A stretch of DNA of 64,000 bases from Lophius americanus (taxonomy: Eukaryota; Chordata; Actinopteri; Lophiiformes; Lophiidae). Shown piece by piece: positions 12,521-24,505 of the stretch. Positions within the stretch are counted from its first letter, which is position 1. Every line of letters starts with the position of its first letter. The notes beneath the pieces were generated by a model. The model searched no databases. It saw only the letters and a list, made by a program, of their open reading frames with translations, and was not told where the DNA came from. Where the stretch lies: assembly GCA_037951165.1 (NCBI GenBank), contig JBBDHG010000011.1, positions 62,001 through 126,000 of the forward strand. The letters are read 5' to 3'. A program made the position numbers and the translations under genes.

Positions 12521-14692
12521 GTTGATTTAAAAAAACAATGGAGGGTCCAAACATGGTGGTATCAGAGTGGGTTACTCAACAAGCAACAACATACCAATCC
12601 TGAGAGAAAAACCATGAAAATCAATAAATAATGTTTGAATTGGAGGTCTGAATTTGTTTGAATTGTAATCATTGAATTTTAATGGTTTAAAATAATTTAA
12701 TATTCTTTGATTTGTTATCCTGCTTTTATGTTGTGAAGCACTTTGATCAATGTTGTGTTGTGTTTTAAAGATGCTATATAAATAAACTGAAATGATCCAT
12801 TTTTGGAGGAATCTATTTTTTCATTTGAAATTTTTTTTTATTAACTTTGTTCAGATTCATTTTAAAGTACTTAATTCATTCAGAGAAGGTAGATACATTT
12901 TTTTACGAATACTATGGATTTTTTGAATTTTCCCAAACTGCAAAAAACAGTTTTATGGCACCATTAAAGTGCATACATTATTTGGATAACCTCAAGGCCA
13001 GAAAAAGGTCAAAAGACAAGTTTATTATTATGAAAATATTATTAACATAAATTTAAATGAAATATTTAAAAAGTATACTGACTGTGAACACTTACAATGC
13101 CGTGATCCTATTCGCTTTCACTTTGTTCTGAAAATAATGTTACAAAACACTGAAGTCACTGATTAGTTTTGGAAATAAAGCTCATCAGAGCAAATAAACA
13201 ATGATATTGAAATAATTGTAATCCAGATTTACTACCCATTTTTGTTGTATAATAACCTTCTATTTACACAACTAAGTCCACTCATTTATAGATGTAAATC
13301 TATCACAGGTATCTATAAATCTTCTGCTTATACATCATTGCTGTATACAGCTTTTTAAATAGGTCTTCAAAGAGTATTTTCAACATGACAGCATATCCTC
13401 AAACTGTTGTAGAAAATAATTAAACTGGCAATGTTTCTGCTGTAATGTGTGCCCTGGGAGAAAAACTCTATTTTTACTTCTTGTCTGCATGAATATAGTA
13501 GAATCCTATTGTTAGTCCTATAAAAACTAATTTAAGTTTGCATTTGTAGAGATTTAATTATCCATTTATTAGGTATGGTAATATCTTTGTATATAATAGG
13601 TTATGAATGTCAGTGTAGAATGCTCAATTTAGTTTTATTTCTGTCCATAAGAATTTTTTTTTTTTCTGTTTTATTTCTGTCTTTTCACCATAAGAATTTG
13701 GCTTAGGCCTTGAGAACCTGCTTACGTACCTACAGTAAACATTTAATGTAAAAACATTTTCATGTCATACCAACATTTACAGAAACACCAACGTGGGGGT
13801 GAGTAAGATCCTGAGGTTTTCAGTGGTGTGACTTGTTCACTCCTGCATGTTTGGATGTGTGATGAATGAAAACACAGTGCGGTACAAAGATTTAAATTTG
13901 GTGATATGCTATCTGACCTGAGTAAGGTGAACAAATAAGGGGGGCAAGGAAGGAAGTCTGTGCTTATCTGTAAAGAATATCTACACAGCCTGACAAAGAC
14001 ATACCAGAGGGAAAGCCTACATAAAACACTCTGATTCCATCTATGCAAGCAGTAGCCTCATCTCATTCTCATCTTTTCTTCCTCTTTTTTTCTGTTCTCT
14101 TTGTCTTGCAATAGCTGCACTCATGCAAACTTGAGGCTGCTGACCCGCAGGGACTTTCCACTTTCTATGTTAAGAATGAAAATACCTCACATTTTTACAA
14201 CCACAAGGTGTTTTTGCATTCAATTACAGCTATCATAATAAGGCAAATAATCACTGGATGGACAGAAAATTAATCAACATCTATTTTGATATCTAGTTAA
14301 TAATCTCAGCTATTTATGGAGTATAAATATTGAATATTCTCTGGTTTCTCAAACTTCACGAGTTACTACTGGTCACATATGACTTAAATTTCATATATAT
14401 TTAGGTTTACAACTATCGCCTTGACAAAACAAGAGACCTAAAGATATGGAATACGTGTGAACAAATAACTCACAAATCAAGAAGACTGTCATCAGATAAA
14501 CCAATAGTATACCGTTAATTACAACTCTATATCCAATACATTGATGCAATTCAAATGTTAATGTGTATCATGCATATTTAGTGTCACATACTCATGCTTA
14601 AGTTTAATTAAGTAGATGTATTCTGCAATGAAGAAAAGGCACAGGAGTGGCAACAGAAATCTTCAAAGCTTCGTCAGACTCTACAGTCAATT

Positions 14693-14945
14693 ATAATACT
14701 AATGATTATAATAATAATAATACTGTAATGTCTACTCATCATTATCACTTTTACAGTTATACGTAGCACAACATTGTGAAATTATTCTCTGCATTTGACC
14801 CATCCCTGAGGAGTAGTGGGCAGCCAATGGGAGGGAACAGGGTTCCAGTGCCTTTTAAACATGTAGGTGTAGTCTGGGGATTGATCTGCAGACCTCATGA
14901 TAAGTGGGCAACCGCTTTAACCTCCTGAACCACAGCTTCCCCAAA
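14693..14945. repeat. ATA microsatellite followed by an interspersed fish repeat fragment
   Basis: 14710-14730 is a short (ATA) repeat. The following sequence (GCATTTGACCCATCCCTGAG, GTGGGCAGCCAATGGGAGGG and a tail naming 'ttaacctcctgaaccac') resembles a common fish interspersed repeat. I recognise the phrases but cannot assign a family with certainty. Confidence 0.5.
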
Positions 14946-16264
14946 TGTCAGGAATCATAAAATTCAGGCTTTTGATGATCATCTAAGTTGAGTGCAGTAT
15001 AACATTTTGTAATGTTTTCTCACTATCAGTTATAGATGTCGTCAAATGTAATGAAAGTTGTCTTTTTTGCCATTGTTTTTACTGAGAGTTTTAAATAAAG
15101 TTATGTTAATCATGGTTAGGAACCAGTCTGTACTGTATCAGGATTAACAAACCACAGCCGCTGCTTAACTGTGTGCGATCTCATAGAGCAGATGGAATAA
15201 ATACAAAAACAGCCATCAAAAGCATGATTTTTAAAGGTTTATCAGACTTTTAATTTGCACTGTAGCCTTCATATAGTTATGATTGTCCGAGAAAAACTTT
15301 GACACATTAGTCAACTGTAAAATCCATTCCCATGTGCCACTCAGGACCATGAAATGCAGGAAAGTCTAGTGAGTGAACCTGTGAGTTGACATAGACATTA
15401 ACATAAGGCATAGAAATGTAATCTGGATGTTTAAGATAAAGCGGCATTCCATAAATGTGAGCAATTCCTCTTTTTAAAGGGCGTCTCACATTATTATGAC
15501 TAATTTTGAGTTTATTATGGTTACAGGATATGCTAAGAATACTTGTGCTGTCAGTCTATACGAGAGTTATTCATAGTTGGGCCTGTAGGTCGTCTGGGCG
15601 TCTCTCGTTGCTCACACAAAACGGCAAAAGAATCTTCAAGATGTTGTCATGCACCGCCCACAGAAATATGATTAAGATGTGATTCATTCATCAGAAAATA
15701 TTTCTGTTAATATGCTGATAACTTACTTTACAAGACTTAGCGGGAAGATTATGCACAGTTTTTGGTAATATAGATGCTGTTTGTGTTAACGCTTTCAGGT
15801 TTAGGAAAAATATATATTAATTAAATTCGGAACAAGAATAACACTTAGTAACGCATTCCTCTGCTACGGCAAAGTCCTAGACGTGTCTGTTTAGCTTCCC
15901 TAAAAAAGTTTGGAATGGGTTCAGTTATTTTTGCACAATGAGACAAACTGACGACAAATGCCCTTCTATCCAAAGGTGCATCACATTTAATTTCCAATGG
16001 GCCGATACGCCACTAATTTTCCTGGAAAGTAGTTCAATAAATTTATGAAATATGAGAAAATGTCAAAAATATCCTCTGGCTGTGTTAAAAAAAAAAAGTG
16101 AAAAAAACAACAACTCTGAATGAGTCTAACCCTTTATCTCTTCCTGACCCAGCTCCATTCCCATGGGAACATCAAAGGAATCAAAGTATCAAAGACAACA
16201 AGAGCCACATTGTGAAGTCACCACTCCAAACGGCTTACTATTTTGTTTTATTTTTGTTTTAAAT

Positions 16265-16445
16265 GCTGCGGAATGCGTAACCTCACCAAAATGTATTCGC
16301 CTCTAGGATATGTTAAAACCTACCTCTGACATTTCATGCAAATCTGTCCAGTAGGCTTTACGTAATCCTGCTCACAAACAGACAGACAGACATACAAGAA
16401 AAACAACAGGAGTGAAAAAATAACCTCCTTGGCGAATAATAATGT
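16265..16445. repeat. Interspersed repeat fragment ending in a CAGA-type tail
   Basis: TTTCATGCAAATCTGTCCAG, then TACGTAATCCTGCTCACAAA and (CAGA)-like repeats are phrases seen at the end of a widespread fish retroelement (consensus from memory: AAATCCGTTCAGTAG...GTAATCCTGCT...ACAAACAAAC). A related fragment may lie at 24640-24760. No coding sequence. Confidence 0.45.
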
Positions 16446-17224
16446 GCTAAAATCTACTGTCAATGAAAAGTAATATTAATCACACTCAGGCATCAATAGT
16501 TTTTATTTCTTGCTATTTAAGGTTAAGAAAATCCTAACCCAGAGAAAGACTGAAATGTAAATAAGTCATAGATGATGCCTCCAATGAACATTTATTCAAA
16601 GCTTATGTTGAGGTTGGGTCTGGAAATAATTTTCTCATTGCTTTAATTATGATGACATCAGCATTTTGGAGGTATGCACACATGGTGGGCGATCATGGAT
16701 AAATTGCCCATGGGTTAAGTGGAAGTCGTACAAAATGAAATTAACCACATGAAGGATTCGTCACACAAAATGTTTCAGTGTTTGTAAAAAAATAAATTAA
16801 AAAAATCAGATTAAATGGCAATTGAGTCTGATTTAAGGGAATCAATTTATGTTTTAATGGTTTTTATGGTGCTTACGAATACAAAATGCTGTTGGCTACT
16901 TTGAAAACAACATTTGAAGAGGATTTAATGAGGGAATCTTACCTCCTGTTGTTTCAATCATCTCAACAGAAGCAATTACCGGTTTTATTCTGCTACTACA
17001 GCAGTAATTGTCTGTCTATACTAGAGCCAACTGAGCTTCACCATTGTGGGGGGAAGCTCAGAAATAAGGAGAAATATTTCTACCAGAAATATTGAGTTCA
17101 TTTATATAATAATTTGCCACAAAATTAAAACCAACCGCCTCGTGTTGTGTATTTCCTCATTTTGCTGTCAAGACAGCTTTGATGCATTGCGTGTTTTGAC
17201 ACATTTGTGTCAGAAGCAGCATTG

Positions 17225-17535
17225 GCTTTTCAGTAGTTTGTTCTACGCTAACCTCTCGTGGGATCAGAAAACACAGCTAACCGACACATACCACGAGAAT
17301 CATTGAGCTTGGGTGCCCATTCATCATTTGTCCATCATCTAGCCATCACAATGTGACCCGTGTCATAGTTGCTCTGATTCTTACCCTCTACAAGATTTCC
17401 TGCTTTCTACACATACATTTCAGGACAAAGCATTCAAAATGATGCATAACATTTCCAATCCACTGACGGGTTCTGTTGTAACAAGATAATCAATGTCATA
17501 CTGACTTCACCAATCAGTGGTTACAATGTTGTTTT
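17225..17535. repeat. Decayed copy of the TIR-bearing DNA-element family
   Basis: CTAACCTCTCGTGGGATCAG at the left and CAGTGGTTACAATGTTG at the right match the internal and end phrases of the copies at 2690-3005 and 30955-31290. It is non-coding and probably old. Confidence 0.5.
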
Positions 17536-17950
17536 TTTTGCCACAAGTTACTTAATAATTATAAGTGCCAATTTAGTAAATAAAAAAAAAAATAGATTAT
17601 TCCGTTCTTTAACTTGACTTGCTGGGGACCAAAAAAACCCCCCAACCACAATGTGCACAAAAACTTGTGATGAAGGTGCAGTAAGTTGACCACGTCTTGT
17701 ATTCATTGTTGAAATTGGTGGTCTTCTGTTTATGGCAGCACCACCACTAAAGCAGATGCATCCTGCCTCAAAACCACATGGAACCGGAACATTTATGGAC
17801 ATGATGGTCAAACTACTACATTCTCTGAGTGTGAGTTTCTGGCCTCATCCTGTCATGAATGCAGCACGGTTATTTCCATTGCACTTGTTATTATTTCTAG
17901 AAAACATTGCTCATGGCAGCAACAGTTCCTTTTTTTGTGTGAAGCTCCAG

Positions 17951-17960
17951 TATATAAAAT
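17951..17960 (+). promoter_or_regulatory. TATA box of chemokine gene 1
   Basis: TATATAAAAT lies 101 bases upstream of the ATG at 18061, followed by GC-richer sequence, a typical inducible chemokine promoter layout. Confidence 0.65.
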
Positions 17961-18060
17961 CACTCCTCTCATTCATACATCCATGGACCTTTGTCGAGTT
18001 GAGAGGTTAGTAGCGGAGGAAAAAAGTCGTCAATAGCTGAGGTCCGGAGTTAGTTGGAAG

Positions 18061-20474
18061 ATGAGGACGTGTATTTCTGCCTGCCACACGATTTGTCTGC
18101 TCACCCTGGCCGTAGTGATGCTCTTCTGTGCATTGCAAGGTAAAAGTGAACTATGCGGCACATAACCTTTGTCTCGTGAAATTTGAAGCCCATACAGTTA
18201 AGGGGAAAATTGTAAATAAAGTAGTGATTAATCAAATCACTTGATCAATTGAAAAATAATCTACAACTATTTTATGATCAATTCATCGCTCTTTGTTTTT
18301 CAATTAGAAATTTAAAGTATTGGTTAGTTTAAGGTCTTAACTGCAAGAAAATCATGCCCTTTCTTTAGCTGTGTATGATGAACTGAATATCCACATTTGG
18401 ACTGTTGGTCAGATTTAATCAGGTGCATTTAAAAGCCGCCTTTGAAAAATTTTAAAGAAGAAATTTCAGAACTTGCTTACAGAATAGGTGTTTTAAGTAT
18501 CCATGGTGACACAGTTGTCACAAACCGACAAACTGCAACTAAAGTTCCATGTACAGTTTTATACTAGCTTGTTTTAGTTACTAAGTGTACGTTAGAATGT
18601 ATTCAATAATTCCAATGCTTTAAAACCTTCTGGGTTGAATTTAAAAAGGTTTACCAACATATATTGAACAATTTAATATCAAAAAATGTATTTAATATTT
18701 TTGCTCTTTTTTTTTACCGTGAAATCTAATTACCAGAGTTACAATTGTAATATACGCTTTGGCTTTGGCATTGCAACTAAAAATACGCAAACAAACCAAA
18801 AAAAGCAAACAGTTTGTAACAGTGCAGATCTCTGACAAGGTTCAGCATTAAATTTGGTCGACTTTATATCTCTTCATCCCATAACTTTCCATTTAAGAGA
18901 AATGGATGTCGGTTGCTATGGGTTAATTTAGCTACAAACACAGTAAAACGTGCAAATACAGAATGCCATTAAATTGAATATATATTCCAATATCAGCACA
19001 TTCATGAAAAAATATAAACTCAATAACAAAGTCAGATGTCTTTCAATTATAGCAATTCATAAAATACACCAAAAGAAAAGGGCAACTGGCTATAACAAGA
19101 AAATTCAAACACCAAAAAGTAGTACTAGAAGTGATGAAGTGAGTGCTTACAAAGGTTGCAGTGTCTAACACTATTCCATTGGTGTCCTCCGTGGTGTGAG
19201 AGCTCAGTCCTCCTACACTGATATCTAAACAACTGTTGATATGATCCTGAATAATTACAGCTCTTTTTGTGTGTGTGTCTGGTTTTGCAGTTGATTCCTA
19301 CGTACCAATTGTAGGTTTACCCTGCTGTCACAATGTCAGCTCCAGGCGTGCGGAGAGAATAAAAGCCTGTTACGAACAGAAACCACGCGAGGGATGCAGC
19401 CGTCACGCCTTCTTGTAAGCATGCTATGCTTTAAGCACTTCCTCCACTATTGGCTTCATCCTGGTATATAAAAATACTTTTTTCCAATCTTTTGAGCTTC
19501 GATTTAGCTCTGATGAGGTAGCATAAGGGAATCTGTTCTAAGTAGCTGCACTCTCCCGCCAAAATTATAAAATAAATTCAATGACCAAAGATTCAGTTCA
19601 TGAGAATTTCATCTTTTTTTCAAATCTGTTTGCAGGATTATAACCAAGAGGGACAAACAGTGGTGCATCAACCCAGATGCAAAGTGGCTTAAAGCTAAGA
19701 TAGAGAAGGTGAGCGTCAGCAGGAATCTCTCAATTCTGTGTCACACACTTTTTACCAACCTTATTCCATATTGAAAGTTTGACCACAGGGCTTTTCAGTA
19801 TTCTTGGCACCGATGTATCGATGTACCGATGTATCACTATGTTTACTCAAGTAAATTCTTCTGGTTTCTAAAAATGACTCCGTCACAAGCATGATTTGTA
19901 GAAAACTTGCTGAAAGCAGTTAAAAAAGTGTCGTTTTTGCAGATTGCTCATCAAGCATGGTGGCTGCAAACCTTTCAGTACACACTGAAGAGCCATGAGA
20001 TTATAAACACTGACAGGTGATTTCAGAATAACTACAATAATGGTAATAACAGGGCTTACAAAGCGCTTTGAGAACAAAGCAAGGCAGTCAAATAAAATTT
20101 GCCTGCAGAAGCACAAAGGACAGTGGACATTGGCAATAACTTTTAATTAACATTGCTGCTTTTTTGGTCATATTTTTATATAATTATTCTTATATATTCT
20201 TTTATTGATTTTTTTATCTGCTTTTAGCCTGTAGAACTTTGAGATTTGATCCAAATGTTAAGTGCGTTATAAATTCAATGTATTATTATTATTATAGCGA
20301 TGCCTACTGGTTGGTTGAAGTAACAGGAGACGCTACAAATAAACAAAGAGACAAATTCTTATTACTTTTATCAACTGCTTGTCCGGCTCCTGTTCAATCT
20401 CCGTTAACTTTATCTTGCTCTTCTCACTGCAGGGAAAACTGGACTGCCCTCCTGACTTGGTGCTATCAAAATGA
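18061..20474 (+). CDS. CC chemokine, six-cysteine type (gene 1, 4 exons)
   Basis: A secreted leukocyte attractant acting on a G-protein-coupled chemokine receptor. Exons are 18061-18139, 19291-19414, 19636-19708 and 20433-20474, all GT-AG, with phases 1, 2, 0; the product is 105 residues. Residues 1-26 form a hydrophobic signal peptide. The mature part has adjacent Cys38-Cys39, then Cys62 (EGCSRHAF) and Cys78 (QWCINP), the canonical four, and the WLKAKIEK terminal helix. An extra pair is Cys53 (RIKAC) and Cys97 (KLDC); the latter is on the 14-codon fourth exon. This layout resembles six-cysteine chemokines such as CCL1 and CCL28, where the extra pair forms a third disulfide. An NVS glycosylation sequon follows the CC pair. 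Exon 4 is the least certain: it rests on a good acceptor, an in-phase joint and an equivalent exon in gene 2. The exact orthologue is not assigned. Confidence 0.88.
20125..20298 (+). repeat. L2-like LINE 3' tail in intron 3 of chemokine gene 1
   Basis: TTTTAATTAACATTGCTGCT, later TTTGAGATTTGATCCAAATG and a terminal ATT microsatellite match the copies at 34775-35045 and 45640-45965. The insertion separates exon 3 from the short fourth exon. Confidence 0.7.
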
Positions 20475-20583
20475 CCCGTGAAGAATGTTAGGGCAGGATA
20501 AAAATGTCTCTACAAAACAGCAACTGATCTAATATTTATTCCTTTCATAGAAAAATCTATTTAACATTAATTTAAATATGTGG

Positions 20584-20589
20584 AATAAA
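20584..20589 (+). terminator. Polyadenylation signal of chemokine gene 1
   Basis: AATAAA is 110 bases after the TGA of the proposed exon 4, which independently supports the gene ending there. Confidence 0.6.
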
Positions 20590-20939
20590 GTTATTTTTGT
20601 ATTTTATTTTATAAAGCTTTGTTAAAGTGTCAATAACATAAATTATAAATTTGTTCACAGTGAGCCAACAATAAACAATATAAAATGGATTAAAGTGAGA
20701 CTGACTTTTGTTTCTCTGTGTGAATGATGCTCCGTTTTGGCTGTCAGTGACGTCAGGATTCACTGCACAGATATCTGTTCTCAGTGCTACATTTCTCTTA
20801 ATATAATACAATATATGTTGAATGAAAACACGAAATATAACAGAAATAAGATCATGAAGAACTGTGGGGTAATAAACACTAAAAACCCAAGATCAACTCG
20901 CATATGAGGTCAGAGGTCGGTCAGATGTTGAATGAAGAC

Positions 20940-21065
20940 GCTTCTCCCAATCATAATGAATATGCAGTACACTATATAGCCAAAAGTATGTGGACAGCGA
21001 AACATTACTTATTATGTGCACTGACCTACTGAGACTCCACTCTTCTGTTTTCAGGCTCTCCATCA
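20940..21065. repeat. DNA-transposon-like end sequence
   Basis: CACTATATAGCCAAAAGTAT followed by 'gtggaca' at about 20970-20997 resembles the terminal inverted repeat of common fish DNA transposons (CACTATAT..CCAAAAGTAT). No partner end was located. Confidence 0.45.
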
Positions 21066-21169
21066 GATCTTTGGAACTGGTTGATGATATTTTATTTTAA
21101 GTGTTTAGTAATGATGTCCAACACTGATGTTAGAGGATATGGTCTGAGTCACACTCAGCATTCCAGGAC

Positions 21170-21465
21170 ATCAACCCATCCATTCATCCAATTTATTCTA
21201 CTTATTCGGGATCAGGTTGCAGTGGCAGCAGGCCAATAGTGTTCCAAACGTCCCATTGCCCTGCAACACTCTCCAGCTGCTCCTTGGCATTTTCAGGCCA
21301 AATGAGATATGTAATCTCTCCAGCAAATTCTGGGTTTACCCTGGGGTGTCTCTCAGGGTCACTCAAAAGGGACCAATCCAATGCCCATTCCGTTGAGGTC
21401 CGTAAAGCATCTCTTCATGGAGCTGCCTTTGTGCATGGGAGAAGACACAAACTGTTTACGGAGGC
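21170..21465 (+). repeat. Fish retroelement-derived repeat
   Basis: The run from CCATCCATTCATCCAATTTA through GGCAGCAGGCCAATAGTGTT to TATGTAATCTCTCCAGCAAA and GGGTTTACCCTGGGGTG is a diverged copy of a very common fish interspersed repeat that I recognise by its phrase order. The frame at 21239-21544 is inside it and is not a gene. Confidence 0.6.
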
Positions 21466-21990
21466 TGAGAGCAGACTTTCTTCTGAAATATCAGTAAACC
21501 TGGATGTGGTGCCTACATACTTTGTGTTACATTACAGATTATAATGCTGGAGCAGGCTGTAGACAGCTGACCAGAGATAAACAACAAACCTGAATATATA
21601 AGGACGATGATAAGCAATATCTTCTCGTTGTCTCCAGAAAGAAGCTGCATGACAATTATAGCTCCTTCTTTTACATCATGCCGCAATATAGGTGAGCCTG
21701 TGACCTCTGCGGTCCATTTACTGGTATGATCCTTAACACTCTTTTGCAGGGACTGAGCTGTTTCCATCTAAGGGTTCATTCATGTTCCAACGAAGATGAC
21801 TCATGTATCATTACTACTTCATCCAGTGATATTACACAAATGTAACTATGGGAACAACAATAGCATGAGTGAGGATTCTGAACAGCACCACCACAAATGC
21901 ACAACATATGTCTATATATATTTCCCTTACACGTATCTCCAGGAACATCCCACATCACTTCTATGGTTCCTCTTTTTAGTGATGCTGCAG

Positions 21991-22000
21991 TATAAAAGGT
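21991..22000 (+). promoter_or_regulatory. TATA box of chemokine gene 2
   Basis: TATAAAAGGT lies 145 bases upstream of the ATG at 22136. The position relative to the ATG is similar to that in gene 1. Confidence 0.65.
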
Positions 22001-22135
22001 CACATCTCTCTTGTTCTTTAATAGTTTGACTTCTGCAAGTTGAGCGCTCAGTGACTGAATAACGAAGCTGTTTACAGCCAGCATCCAGTTTTAGAGCCAT
22101 TAGATCACCAGAGCCAGCTTAAGAGCCATTAGAAG

Positions 22136-23450
22136 ATGTGGACCAGTCTCCGGATTTTTCTGATCACCTTGACTCTGGTGATGCCGTCTCCAGCATCAAA
22201 AGGTACAAATCTACTTGTGTGGTGTTTGAAATGTTCTGAACAGAGTTTAAGACAGTAATACCAGCCATGAGAGTATTGCTCTGTATTCAGATTTTTGTGC
22301 AGTACATTATCTAAGGTTATGTGGGTTTTAATATAATATTAATATTTGATTTTTTTCTCTTTCAATCCAATAACATAAAACGCAGACTGTACATTATTGA
22401 ATAGCATTTGGGGTTAGTTTTGTCGTAAAAAGGTCTCTAGCATTTTAGCTTTTCTCATTGTTTCTTTAATTAAGAAATTCAACACTTGCATGCATGTAAT
22501 CTGTTCTTTGCATTATTCCCTCTCCTCAGTGGTGGCCTTCACAGATCCACAGCCTGCTCACATTTAATTTAAACGACTTGAACTAAAACCAGAGTCCTCG
22601 TTCTGAATAAAAACTTGTTGAGAGATTAGCTGATTCTTAATTGAATTCAAAAGAATAACATGGTATCTCTCCCTCCTTACATGTATGTTTGTTTTGGTCA
22701 GTAGCAGTGTATCCATTTAGGACATTGAGTTGCTGTTATCAAGCCAGCTTTAAGATAAATGAGCCAATTAAAGAGTGCATCATACAGAAACCGAGAAAGG
22801 GCTTCCCCATCAGCGCCTACCTGTAAGTATGCTTTAAACATGTTCATATGAATATTAAATCTATGGCCATGATCTCTGTCATTTAAAATGACTGTTTGAT
22901 ATGTACAGTATGATTATGACATCATGACACCTGAAAATCACAGGGGGGCACTTTACACCCTCATCTTCATCTTGAAAATAAAAAAAAAGTTATTAAGTAC
23001 TTATAAATAGCTTACATGATTGTTTATGATACATACTAGCAGAATAAAATACTTGTACGAATAGATCCTAAAGCTTTAATTGGTTCTAAACTGGAGTGAA
23101 CGATAAATGCTTTGGTAAAGTGGGATCTACCTTAATTCAAATGGCCAGTGTGGGATTAAAGGATAAAAACTCTAACTGTTTTATTCATCTCTTTCCTGAT
23201 TCAAGGGTTAGAGCTTCATGGGGTGATTGGAAATGTATCCATCCAAACTCCCGGTGGATAAAAAAGGAGCTACAGAAGGTGAGATATGATTAACATCATA
23301 TCATTACATGGTGATGTTTAGCCGGTAATTTAATTATTAACATACCAACAATTTTACGTTTGGAATGTTCTAATTTTTTCACCATTTATCTCTATTTTCT
23401 CTCCACCACAGAGACAAATACGATGCCATCTTGAATTTTCAATTCGGTAA
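22136..23450 (+). CDS. CC chemokine, sister of gene 1 with one canonical cysteine replaced (gene 2, 4 exons)
   Basis: Tandem paralogue of gene 1. Exons are 22136-22202, 22702-22822 (or starting 22705 or 22708), 23206-23278 and 23412-23450. Exon 3 is 73 bp and the phases are 1, 2, 0, as in gene 1; the product is about 99 residues with the longest exon 2. Residues 1-22 are a signal peptide. The mature part has Cys33-Cys34 (LSCCYQ), Cys48 (PIKEC), Cys73 (DWKCIHPN) and Cys92 (QIRC, exon 4). At the place of Cys62 in gene 1 (EGC) it has Phe57 (KGFPISAYL), so the partner of the first Cys is missing. TTC against TGC is a one-base change. It could be a chemokine with altered folding, a gene on the way to decay, or an assembly error. 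No frameshift or stop is seen, and splice sites and TATA box are intact. Confidence 0.85.
22538..22612 (+). other. Possible alternative 3' exon in intron 1 of chemokine gene 2
   Basis: A pyrimidine-rich acceptor (CCCTCTCCTCAG) is followed by TGGTGGCCTTC, which joins exon 1 in frame and reads 12 codons to a TAA. AATAAA follows at about 22607-22612. Splicing to it would give a signal peptide plus a short tail, not a chemokine. It may be chance or a relic of an older exon 2. Confidence 0.25.
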
Positions 23451-23677
23451 TTCAGATTTTCAACCTGGTCGGAAAAACAGCTTTGAAGCAAAGTAGCCAA
23501 AGGAAATGTACTCAAATGCATGTCAATTTCTTTGCTTTAAAAATTGACTATAAATTTAACGGAAATGGAGCTGAAGATCATTAAATCCTGCATATAAATA
23601 ACAGCTGCCTTGTCCTTTTTCTAAATACAATATATGGTTTTGACTGGCAATTCATGCATGTATTGGAAAATACTGTA

Positions 23678-23683
23678 AATAAA
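23678..23683 (+). terminator. Possible polyadenylation signal of chemokine gene 2
   Basis: AATAAA lies 228 bases after the TAA of exon 4, in AT-rich sequence. Confidence 0.5.
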
Positions 23684-24187
23684 CAGATACTAACAAAATG
23701 GAAAAGGAACACTATGGTTACTCTAGTGACTAACTGTTCAATAGACAGTATAATGGCAAAGGTAAAAAGAGGCTTAAACATTACACCTGAATGTAATTGG
23801 TCAAAGCCAAATTCAAGCATTGAAGCCTGGCCCTGCTGCATGATCCTGCTGACTCGTTTTGGTGCTTCCAGGTAGCTTCCCCGATCTCGCCTCACTACAT
23901 GTAGATGGATTGATCTACCCCTGACTTTGACGCATGTTAATATTTTTGTACAGTTGTCTGCAGTTGTCTTGCAATCAATTTTAAAGAGGAGGAAAAACCC
24001 AGAGAAAAGAAAAAAAAAAATTGGGACATTGCCAACATGTCAATTTCATGATCCTATATAGTGTCCTTTGGAGGTTATTCGAATGGAATGAAATATACGG
24101 TACAATACATGTTTAAAAAAAATGGAACAATGGCATTTGCCTTATAGGAGAAGTTATTATTAGAATAAAAAATCATAAGGAGAAAGA

Positions 24188-24505
24188 AGGCGGCACGGTG
24201 GCGCAGTGGTTAGCGCTGCTTCCTCACAGCAAGAAGGTATCGGGTTCGAATCCATGTCTGCTGGCCTTTCTGTGCGGAGTTGGCCTGTTCTCCCTGTGTC
24301 TGCGTAGGTTCTCTCCAGGATCAATCCTTCTTCCCACATTCCAAAAACAGGTGAATCACTGACACTAAATTGCCTGTGGGTGTGGTTGTGTGTCTTCCCT
24401 GCGATGAACTGGCACTTGTCCAGGGTGTACCCTGCTTCTCGCCTGATGTTAGCTGGGATAGTGTGACCCTGAACGTGGTAAGCAGTAAATAATGAATGAA
24501 TGAAG
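24188..24505 (+). mobile_element. tRNA-derived SINE
   Basis: The head GGCGCAGTGGTTAGCGC matches an RNA polymerase III A box and GGTTCGAATCC a B box, about 30 bases apart, as in a tRNA. The body (TTTCTGTGCGGAGTTGGCCT, TGCCTGTGGGTGTGGTTG, GCGATGAACTGGCACTTGTC, CTGATGTTAGCTGGGATAG) is the widespread fish SINE-like repeat, with a tail of AATGAATGAATGA. A second, inverted and decayed copy of the head lies at 38205-38325. Confidence 0.8.

Larger units (their letters stand above)
12541..17940. other. Intergenic DNA between MSL2 and the chemokine cluster
   Basis: AT-rich DNA without supportable exons. It holds the repeat fragments listed separately (14770-14945, 16265-16445, 17225-17535), and simple T and A runs. 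A 21-codon open frame at 12538, just outside the MSL2 promoter, has no recognisable homology. Confidence 0.5.

Noticed and set aside
12538..12603. Start of a divergent gene opposite MSL2
   Set aside because: The 21-codon frame beginning MEGPNMVVSEW ends quickly and is not recognisable; no donor with a matching next exon.
24200..24275. A tRNA gene
   Set aside because: A and B boxes are present, but the sequence does not fold as a full tRNA and runs on into a SINE body.
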